Of a stretch of 56,854 nucleotides of DNA, positions 48,736 through 55,281 are shown one piece after another. Source of the DNA: JANQRA01 sp035550735 (lineage in GTDB: Bacteria > Actinomycetota > Acidimicrobiia > Spongiisociales > ZC4RG35). The notes beneath the pieces were generated by a model. The model saw nothing but the letters and a program-made list of their open reading frames with translations, searched no databases and was not told the origin of the DNA. The position numbers and the translations under genes were made by a program. The stretch lies in the NCBI GenBank assembly GCA_035550735.1, contig DASZOM010000021.1:1-56854 (forward strand), written 5' to 3'. The first letter of the stretch is position 1, and every line of letters begins with the position of its first letter.

Positions 48736-50529
48736 GTGGGCCACTACAAGTCGAATCTGCGGGACATCGAGTTCAACCTCTTCGAGCTGTATCGCGTCCA
48801 GGACTACGCCGGGTCGGGCCCCTGGGCGGAGCTCGATCGGGCGACCATGGGTGACATCCTCGCCGAGATAGAGCGGCTCGCCGTGGAGGACTACGCAGCC
48901 TCCTACCACGACCAGGACCGGATTTCCCTCGAGCTGGTGGGCGGCGAGGTCTCGCTTCCCGAGTCGGTCAAGGCCAGCGCCCGCGCCTTCAGAGAGGGCG
49001 GTTGGGACCGACTCGGCCTGCCCGCAGAGATGGGCGGCACTCCGGTGCCTCCCTCCCTCGTCTGGGCAGTGGCCGAGATGCTGCTCGGGGCCAACACCAC
49101 GGTCCAGTTCTATGCCGGGGGAAGTCTCTTCGCCAAGGTCCTCTTCGAGGAGGGCACCCAAGAGCAGAAGGAGCTCGCGAAGCTCTGGGTGGAGCGTGGC
49201 TGGGCGGGCACGATGGTTCTCACCGAGCCCGACGCCGGGTCCGACGTCGGGGCGGCCACGACCAAGGCGACGGATCAGGGAGACGGCACCTGGCACATCG
49301 AGGGCGTGAAGCGTTTCATCACGTCCGGAGAGCACGACCTCACGGACAACATCGTCCACCTCGTCCTGGCCCGTCCCGAAGGGGCGGACCCCGGGACCAA
49401 GGGCCTGTCCCTCTTCGTCGTCCCCAAGTACCTCGTCGCCGAGGACGGATCCTTGGGAGAGCGTAACGGTGTGGTCGCCACCCATCTGGAGAAGAAGATG
49501 GGGCTCAAGGGCTCGGCCACGTGCGAGCTGACCTTCGGGCTCGAACGTCCCGCCATCGGCTACCTGGTCGGCAACAGGCACGACGGCATCAGACAGATGT
49601 TCCGCGTCATCGAGTACGCCCGGATGATGATCGGTGCCAAGGCGATGGGAACCCTGAGCACCGGCTATCTCAACGCCCTGGAGTACGCCCGGGAGCGCAC
49701 CCAGGGAGCAGATCTGACCGAAGCCGCCGACAAGATGGCCCCGCGGGTGCCGATCATCCGCCACCCCGATGTTCGTCGGATGCTGATGACCCAGAAGGCC
49801 CATGCCGAGGGCATGCGGGCGCTGGTGCTGTATGCGGCCTGGGTCCAGGACCAGGCAGTCCTTCATCACGATGACGACCGCTGGGAGCGTCGCAGCGATC
49901 TGCTCCTTCCTCTGGTCAAGGGGTACTGCTCGGAGAAGGGATACGAGCTCTTGTCGATGTCGCTGCAGGTCCTGGGAGGCTCCGGCTACACCCAGGACTA
50001 CCCGATGGAGCAGTATCTCCGTGACGCCCGGATCGACACCATCTACGAGGGCACCACCGGGATCCAGGCGCTCGACCTCCTTTTCCGCAAGATCGCCCGC
50101 GACCAGGGCGAGACGCTGGCCGGGCTCGCCGCCGAGATCGTCGAGTTCGTCAAGGCGGGCCGGGATGACGACCCCATCGCCGACGAGAGGGAGATGCTGG
50201 GCGGGATGCTCGACGAGACGCAGGCCCATGTCGGAGCGATGGTGCAATGGCTGATGGCCGCGGCCGGCGGGGACAAGGAGGAGATCTACAAGGTGGGGCT
50301 CCACACCAACGACCTCCTCGAGTCGATGGCCGAGACCGTGATCGCCTGGCTGCTCCTCCGCCAGGCCGAGATCGCCGCTCCCGAGGCCGGATCCGACCCG
50401 TTCTACCGGGGCAAGCTCGAGGCGGCGCGCTGGTTCATCCGTCACACGGCGCCAAAGGCAGCCCTCCGCCGATCCGCCGCCACCAGCGAGGACGGCTCAC
50501 TCATGGCCCTTCCCTTGGAGGCCTTCTAG
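48736..50529 (+). CDS. Acyl-CoA dehydrogenase, long form (about 600 residues)
   Basis: 597 residues from GTG 48736. FAD-dependent ACAD: GTMVLTEPDAGSDVGAATTKA (flavin/substrate loop), GVKRFITSGEHDL, VMGGSGYT-like LQVLGGSGYTQDYPMEQYLRD, and catalytic Glu438 in RIDTIYEGTTGIQALDL. The extra N-terminal 50 residues (YKSNLRDIEFNLFEL) and the C-terminal helical domain are typical of DmdC-like dehydrogenases acting on thio- or branched-chain acyl-CoAs. Which one is not decided. Divergent from tetR, with an operator between. Confidence 0.92.
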   Translation: MGHYKSNLRDIEFNLFELYRVQDYAGSGPWAELDRATMGDILAEIERLAVEDYAASYHDQDRISLELVGGEVSLPESVKASARAFREGGWDRLGLPAEMGGTPVPPSLVWAVAEMLLGANTTVQFYAGGSLFAKVLFEEGTQEQKELAKLWVERGWAGTMVLTEPDAGSDVGAATTKATDQGDGTWHIEGVKRFITSGEHDLTDNIVHLVLARPEGADPGTKGLSLFVVPKYLVAEDGSLGERNGVVATHLEKKMGLKGSATCELTFGLERPAIGYLVGNRHDGIRQMFRVIEYARMMIGAKAMGTLSTGYLNALEYARERTQGADLTEAADKMAPRVPIIRHPDVRRMLMTQKAHAEGMRALVLYAAWVQDQAVLHHDDDRWERRSDLLLPLVKGYCSEKGYELLSMSLQVLGGSGYTQDYPMEQYLRDARIDTIYEGTTGIQALDLLFRKIARDQGETLAGLAAEIVEFVKAGRDDDPIADEREMLGGMLDETQAHVGAMVQWLMAAAGGDKEEIYKVGLHTNDLLESMAETVIAWLLLRQAEIAAPEAGSDPFYRGKLEAARWFIRHTAPKAALRRSAATSEDGSLMALPLEAF

Positions 50530-50586
50530 CTCCGTCGGCCGTCACCATTGGGAGGTACGCCCTCTGGAAGGGATACTTCCCCCGAA

Positions 50587-51018
50587 ATGAGCCAAGTCGA
50601 GGTTCTCACCTTCGTCGTCCTGCTCGTCGGTGTCCTCCTGGTCATCGTGGCGCTGATGGTCTGGCAGGAGGCGAGGCGGCGGCCGTCCTACGAGCCGCTG
50701 GAGTACGTGCTCAACGACGCGGTGAAGCACGTGGCCGAGCGTCTCCCCGCCGACGCCGAGCTTCGCAACACCGACGTGCGCCGCATCCTGGAATGGGAGG
50801 TGTTCTATCTCCAGGGTCTCGCCCAGGACGACCGTCACAACCCGGTGGAGACGGTTGCGGGCGGCCACCCGCTCTCGGTTGACTACATCGCCGACCAGAT
50901 TCGCACCAAGCACGGCGTGTCCTACTCTCCCGAGCAGATCGAAGAAGTGCTCCGCCTCGAGGCCGACTACCTGGTGGCCATCGGGGCGGTGGGAGAGGCA
51001 GTAGGAGAAGAGGAATGA
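50587..51018 (+). CDS. Uncharacterised single-pass membrane protein
   Basis: 143 residues from ATG 50587. N-terminal helix EVLTFVVLLVGVLLVIVALMVW, a basic boundary (QEARRRPSY), then a cytoplasmic domain of about 110 residues: LEYVLNDAVKHVAERLPADAELRNTDVRRILEWEVFYLQGL, and QIRTKHGVSYSPEQIEEVLRLEADYLVAIG, which is rich in helices and resembles a small HTH-like or DUF fold. GATACT 9 nt before the ATG. First of three overlapping small genes. No family recognised. Confidence 0.72.
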   Translation: MSQVEVLTFVVLLVGVLLVIVALMVWQEARRRPSYEPLEYVLNDAVKHVAERLPADAELRNTDVRRILEWEVFYLQGLAQDDRHNPVETVAGGHPLSVDYIADQIRTKHGVSYSPEQIEEVLRLEADYLVAIGAVGEAVGEEE

Positions 51019-51359
51019 GGGTTCGTTGCGGAGCGTGTCGCACCCAATTCGAAGTGGCCGGCGCCGGCCGGTTCGCCTGTCCGGTGTGCGGTTCGATCAA
51101 CGTGGTGAGGAACGCCGGCGCACCGCCCCCCAATGCCGACCCGGCGAGCACCGCCACGCTCGGCGGTTATCCGACCGCTCCGGGGGCGACAGGCGCAGCT
51201 CCACCCCCGCCACAACCGAGACAGGAGCCTCCGATGCCGAGGATCGAGTGCCCCGAGTGTGGCTTCAACTTCATCATCGGGAACGTGGCCACCGTGACCT
51301 GTCCCAACTGCTCGGCCGAGGTATCCACCGGCATCGAGGAAGAAGACGACGGGGCGTGA
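51015..51359 (+). CDS. Double zinc-ribbon protein
   Basis: 114 residues. Two zinc ribbons, each with two Cys-x-x-Cys pairs: RCGACRTQFEV...FACPVCGS at the N-terminus and ECPECGFNFII...VTCPNCSAEV at the C-terminus, joined by a proline/alanine-rich linker (about 40-75). Ends in an acidic tail. ATGA overlap with the gene before, GTGA with the gene after. Possibly a recruiting or nucleic-acid-binding adapter of the membrane protein upstream; unproven. Confidence 0.75.
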   Translation: MRVRCGACRTQFEVAGAGRFACPVCGSINVVRNAGAPPPNADPASTATLGGYPTAPGATGAAPPPPQPRQEPPMPRIECPECGFNFIIGNVATVTCPNCSAEVSTGIEEEDDGA

Positions 51360-51559
51360 GCCGTCTGCCGCGATTCGAGGAATATCGCTTCGTGGGGACC
51401 CGGGACACTATGCGTGTCTACGACTGCGACGCCGACGAGTTCGAGGAGTTGCGCCGGCGGGTCGACGAGGATCGACTGCTGGCACAGAACCTGCTCCAGG
51501 TCTTCGCCCCCGACACTCTCGAGGAGGCACGGAACCGGGGGTTCAACCCCATTCTGTGA
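51356..51559 (+). CDS. Uncharacterised 67-residue protein
   Basis: GTG at 51356 in a GTGA overlap with the zinc-ribbon gene. Protein VSRLPRFEEYRFVGTRD, then VYDCDADEFEELRRRVDEDRLLAQ and LLQVFAPDTLEEARNRGFNPIL: a short strand followed by two helices, strongly acidic, and with a single Cys in YDCD. Third gene of a coupled set of three; no family recognised. Confidence 0.65.
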   Translation: MSRLPRFEEYRFVGTRDTMRVYDCDADEFEELRRRVDEDRLLAQNLLQVFAPDTLEEARNRGFNPIL

Positions 51560-51598
51560 GGGTTTGGCGACAGTGTCTGTCCACAGACCCTCACAGAA
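51552..51598. terminator. Bidirectional terminator, convergent small genes / hydrolase
   Basis: TTCTGTGAGGGT (51552-51563) is the perfect complement of ACCCTCACAGAA (51587-51598). Inside it, GACAG (51569-51573) pairs with CTGTC (51577-51581). It includes the stop codon of the 67-residue gene. Confidence 0.7.
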
Positions 51599-51601
51599 CG
51601 G

Positions 51602-52198
51602 TTAGCCGTCCTCGAGACCCTGTCCCACGAGGTCACCGATCCGCTTCCCCCTGCCATGGAAGAAGTGGTCGCCGGGAGTCAGCACCAGATCTATCCCGTG
51701 ATCACGGGCATATTCGACGATCGGTCCGGCTTCGACGACCTGGTCCCTCGTGCCCAGGACGATGCGTTTCGGCCCCGTGGGCAGATCCGTCGGCAGAGAG
51801 CCGACGCCGGGGGCGATGCCGACGTAGGGAATGGTCTCGGCATGCTCGGCCAGCCAGCGCAAGGAGGTCCAGGCCCCGAACGACCAGCCGGCCAAACCCA
51901 GGGCCAGCCCGAGCCCCCGGGCGTGCTCGACAGCCGCCGACACATCGAGCAGCTCGCCGTCCCCTTTGTCGTGGGACCCGGTGCTCGCCCCGACGCCTCG
52001 GAAGTTGAAGCGAACGACCGCATGACCCCGTTCGACGAGGCGGGTAGCGACCGCGATCATCAGCGGGGCGTTCATCGAGCCGCCCTGAAGCGGATGGGGG
52101 TGACAGAAGACGGTGACCCGCTCCGGATTCTCGGGTGCGTCGACCCTCGCCTCCAAGGCCTCTTCGTCGGTGGTTTGCAGGGTGATCCGCTCGGTCAT
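51602..52198 (-). CDS. Small alpha/beta hydrolase
   Basis: 198 residues from ATG 52198. Catalytic Ser106 in GLAGWSFGAWTSL, Asp152 in LGTRDQVV and His178 in TPGDHFFHG; oxyanion segment FCHPHPLQGGSMNAP. This H-P-H-P-x-x-G-G-x-M motif is typical of the dienelactone-hydrolase-like YqiA/CocE-related alpha/beta hydrolases of about 200 residues. Substrate unknown. Its start overlaps the stop of the 30-residue membrane peptide gene (ATGA). Confidence 0.87.
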   Translation of the reverse strand: MTERITLQTTDEEALEARVDAPENPERVTVFCHPHPLQGGSMNAPLMIAVATRLVERGHAVVRFNFRGVGASTGSHDKGDGELLDVSAAVEHARGLGLALGLAGWSFGAWTSLRWLAEHAETIPYVGIAPGVGSLPTDLPTGPKRIVLGTRDQVVEAGPIVEYARDHGIDLVLTPGDHFFHGRGKRIGDLVGQGLEDG

Positions 52199-52287
52199 GC
52201 CAGGAGACGGAAGAGCCAAAAAGCGCCGGCGACGAGGATGATGACGGCGAGGATCGCAGAGGCGATGAGGAGGACTCGGGTCTGCAT
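52195..52287 (-). CDS. Small single-pass membrane peptide (30 residues)
   Basis: ATG at 52287, stop at 52195-52197 overlapping the hydrolase start. Sequence MQTRVLLIASAIL, continuing AVIILVAGAFWLFRLLA: one hydrophobic helix flanked by arginines. TAGCCT about 10 nt before the ATG on the minus strand gives the leaderless arrangement seen at other genes. Could be a leader or a small membrane subunit for the hydrolase. Short ORFs are risky; the coupling and promoter support it. Confidence 0.5.
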   Translation of the reverse strand: MQTRVLLIASAILAVIILVAGAFWLFRLLA

Positions 52288-52350
52288 CGGCTTTCGGAGG
52301 CTAACCAGCCGGCTCACTAGGCTCAGCTCTCCGGACACGAAAGGTCTCAC

Positions 52351-53718
52351 TTGACAGACATCGTCATAGTCGGGGGCGGCCCCGGTGGGTACGCGGCCGC
52401 CCTCTACGCGCACAACTTCGGCCTCGACGTCGTGCTGGTGGAGAAGGAGAGGCCGGGGGGGACCTGTCTGATCAGGGGTTGCATCCCAGCCAAGCAATGG
52501 CTTCATGTGGCCGAGGTCTTCTCCACGGTCACCCACGCCGCCGAGTTCGGAGTGGTGTCGAGCCAGCCCGAGCTCGACTGGCAAGCGGCGCTCTCCAGGA
52601 AGAATCAGACCGTGGAGGGCCTGGTGCGGGGTCTCGGAGGGCTGCTCAAGGGTCGCGGTGTGGAGGTGGTCACCGGCTTCGGCAGGCTGGCGGGCGGAGG
52701 CAAGGTCGAGGTGGAGGGCGAGGGCGGGAATCGCACCCTCGAGGCCGACAAGATCATCCTCGCCACCGGCTCCTATTCGCGCACCATCCCGGGCTATGAC
52801 ATCGACGGCACCAAGATCGTCACATCCGACCACGCCCTCGACTGGGAGACCCAGCCCCGTCGGGTCGGGATCATCGGCGGCGGTGTGATCGGGTGCGAGT
52901 TCGCCTCGTTCCTCATCGACGTCGGCTCCGAGGTGCATGTCTTCGAGATGCTCGACCAGATAGTTCCCGGCACCGACGCCGAGACGGCGAAGATGTTGCA
53001 ACGCCAGATGCAGAAGCGCGGGGTCAAGTTCCACATCGGAGTCGGCGTCGAGCCTGCCGAGGTCGGGGAGTCCGTCGTCATCCCGGCCGGCGGCGAGAGG
53101 GTCGAGGTGGACGTCGCCCTGATGGCGGTGGGTCGGGGGCCGAACACCGAGGGCGTCGGGCTGGAGAACACCAAGGCCGAGGTCGACCGGGGTTTCGTGA
53201 AGGTTGACCCGGACACCATGGAGACGGCCGAGCCCGGGCTGTATGCGGTGGGTGACATCGTGGCCGGGACGCCACAGCTCGCCCATGCCGGATTTGCCGA
53301 GGGGATCTCGGCGGTGACCCACATCGGCACCGGCCAGCCGCAGCCGGTGAACTACGCGGCGATCCCCAGGGTCACCTACAGCCATCCCGAGGTCGCCGAG
53401 GTCGGATTGACGGCGGCTCAGGCGGAGGACAAGGGCCTCGAGGTGGAAACGACGAAACACGCCTTCAACGGTGTGGGACGAGCGATCATCATCGGGCAGA
53501 ACCAGGGGCACGCCAAGGTCGTGTCCCTCAAGGGCGGGCCCATAATCGGGGCCAGCGTGGTCGGCCCCCAGGCGGGCGAGCTGATCCACGAGTTGATGTA
53601 TTCGGTTGGCTGGGAAGCGTTGCCGGCGGAAGCGGCCGCCTTCATCCATGCCCACCCCACCCTGTCGGAGACGATAGGCGAGACACTGATGGCGGCGGCA
53701 GGCAGAAGCCTGCATTAG
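52351..53718 (+). CDS. lpdA: Dihydrolipoyl dehydrogenase (E3)
   Basis: 455 residues from TTG 52351, with GAAAGG upstream. FAD/NAD-dependent oxidation of dihydrolipoyl groups of 2-oxoacid dehydrogenase complexes. VGGGPGGYAAAL (FAD), redox-active Cys39 and Cys44 in GGTCLIRGCIPAK, NAD-binding IIGGGVIGCEFASFL, GDIVAGTPQLAHAG, and C-terminal HAHPTLSE (His435, Glu440) completing the active site. The residue before the usual lysine stretch reads KQWLH. Followed by an E2 gene at 9 bp. Confidence 0.95.
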   Translation: MTDIVIVGGGPGGYAAALYAHNFGLDVVLVEKERPGGTCLIRGCIPAKQWLHVAEVFSTVTHAAEFGVVSSQPELDWQAALSRKNQTVEGLVRGLGGLLKGRGVEVVTGFGRLAGGGKVEVEGEGGNRTLEADKIILATGSYSRTIPGYDIDGTKIVTSDHALDWETQPRRVGIIGGGVIGCEFASFLIDVGSEVHVFEMLDQIVPGTDAETAKMLQRQMQKRGVKFHIGVGVEPAEVGESVVIPAGGERVEVDVALMAVGRGPNTEGVGLENTKAEVDRGFVKVDPDTMETAEPGLYAVGDIVAGTPQLAHAGFAEGISAVTHIGTGQPQPVNYAAIPRVTYSHPEVAEVGLTAAQAEDKGLEVETTKHAFNGVGRAIIIGQNQGHAKVVSLKGGPIIGASVVGPQAGELIHELMYSVGWEALPAEAAAFIHAHPTLSETIGETLMAAAGRSLH

Positions 53719-53727
53719 GAGGGAATC

Positions 53728-55281
53728 TTGGCCACGACGGTATCCATGCCCCAGCTCGGAGAGACGGTCACCGAAGGCACCATCCTGCGGTGGGCGAAGA
53801 AGGTCGGGGACAGCATCGCCGAGGACGAGGTGCTGGTCGAGATCTCCACGGACAAGGTCGACACCGAGGTCCCATCGCCGGTGAGCGGGACGATCCTCGA
53901 GATCCTTGTGGAGGAGGGGGCCACCGTCGGGGTGGGGACCCAGCTAGTGGTCATCGGCGAGGAAGGGGAGAGTGCCCCCGCCACCCAGACCGAGCCCGCC
54001 ACGACCGAGCCGACGACGGCCGAGCCTGTCGAAGAGGAGGCTTCCCGGCCCGAGCCCACTACGCAGGAGGAGGCTCCGGCCCAGCCCGCCGCCGAGACCC
54101 CCGGACCCGAAGCGCAGAAATCCGAGCCGCAACAGATCCCCACCGAGGTCGCAGAGGGTCTCCATCCCGCCTCGGAGACACCCTCGGGGGCCGACACCGG
54201 TTTCGAGGCGGGCCAGCCCGCCCAACGAGAGCTGACCGATCAGGAGGTCGACGCCTTCTTCGCCGAGCCCACCAAGAACGACAAGCCGCAGCTGCTCTCA
54301 CCGGTGGTCCGCAAGCTGATTCGGGAGAACGAGATCGACATCAGCCGGATCTCGGGGACCGGTCAGGGTGGTCGGGTCACCCGAAAGGACGTCGAGGCCT
54401 ATCTGGCATCAGGCAAGGCCGCTGCGCCGGCCGAGGTTGCCCCGAGCGCGCCGGAGCCTGCGGCCGCACCGGAGGCACCGGCGCCAGAGGCACCGAAGGA
54501 GGCCGCGCCGGCGGAGGAGCCCGCCAAGGCCGAGCCCACGGCGGCGCCGGCCGCCGCGGCGGGGGCGGAGGAGGTCGAGCTCAGCAGGCTCCGGGTCCGC
54601 ATCGCCGAGAACAACATCCGCGCCAAGCAGACCGCAGCCCACGTCTGGACCTCGGTGGAGGTCGACTACGAGCGAGTCGAGAGGGTGCGTCAGGCTCACC
54701 GGGCGGCCTTCAAGGAGGAGGAGGGTTTCTCCCTCACCTACCTGCCATTCATCTCCCGGGCCACCATCGACGCACTCAAGACCTTCCCCGTGGTCAACAG
54801 CTCCTTCGACCTCGAGAACAAGAAGGCGACCTTCTACAAGAAGGTGGATCTGGGGATCGCCATCGACCTCAACGAGGAAGGCCTGGTGGTGGCAAGGGTC
54901 CGCAATGCCGACGGGTTGCGTCTCGTCGGGATCGCCCGCGAGATCGCCAGCCTGGCGGGGCGGGCCCGCAAGGGAGAGCTGGGGATCGACGACCTCTCCG
55001 GCTCGACCTTCACCATCACCAACCCCGGCCCATTCGGCTCGTTCGTGTCGGCCCCGATCATCAACGTGCCCAACGTCGCCATCCTCTCCACCGAGACCGT
55101 CGCCAAGCGGCCCACGGTGGTGACTGCGGCCGACGGTCAGGACGTCATCGCCATCCGGCACATCGGCTACCTCGGCCTGTCCTGGGACCATCGCGCATTC
55201 GACGGCTCCACCGCGGTCAAGTTCCTGCAGCGGATCAAGGAGAATCTGGAGACCTGGGACTGGGAGCAAGAGCTGGCGTGA
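53728..55281 (+). CDS. 2-oxoacid dehydrogenase E2 (dihydrolipoamide acyltransferase)
   Basis: 517 residues from TTG 53728, with AGGAGGG 6 nt upstream. One lipoyl domain (1-77) with Lys43 in EISTDKVDTEVPSPVSG, a long Pro/Ala/Glu linker (about 80-185), peripheral subunit-binding domain (190-227, SPVVRKLIRENEIDISRISGTG), second Ala/Pro linker, catalytic domain with active-site His488 and Asp492 in DHRAFDGSTA. Acyl specificity (pyruvate, 2-oxoglutarate or branched-chain) cannot be told. It is the substrate of the LipB/LipA enzymes encoded next, whose start overlaps its stop by 4 bp. Confidence 0.93.
   Translation: MATTVSMPQLGETVTEGTILRWAKKVGDSIAEDEVLVEISTDKVDTEVPSPVSGTILEILVEEGATVGVGTQLVVIGEEGESAPATQTEPATTEPTTAEPVEEEASRPEPTTQEEAPAQPAAETPGPEAQKSEPQQIPTEVAEGLHPASETPSGADTGFEAGQPAQRELTDQEVDAFFAEPTKNDKPQLLSPVVRKLIRENEIDISRISGTGQGGRVTRKDVEAYLASGKAAAPAEVAPSAPEPAAAPEAPAPEAPKEAAPAEEPAKAEPTAAPAAAAGAEEVELSRLRVRIAENNIRAKQTAAHVWTSVEVDYERVERVRQAHRAAFKEEEGFSLTYLPFISRATIDALKTFPVVNSSFDLENKKATFYKKVDLGIAIDLNEEGLVVARVRNADGLRLVGIAREIASLAGRARKGELGIDDLSGSTFTITNPGPFGSFVSAPIINVPNVAILSTETVAKRPTVVTAADGQDVIAIRHIGYLGLSWDHRAFDGSTAVKFLQRIKENLETWDWEQELA

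Noticed and set aside
52195..53715. Long minus-strand frame opposite lpdA
   Set aside because: Antisense to a complete dihydrolipoyl dehydrogenase. Only its last 31 codons (52195-52287) lie outside that gene and were kept as a separate short membrane peptide.
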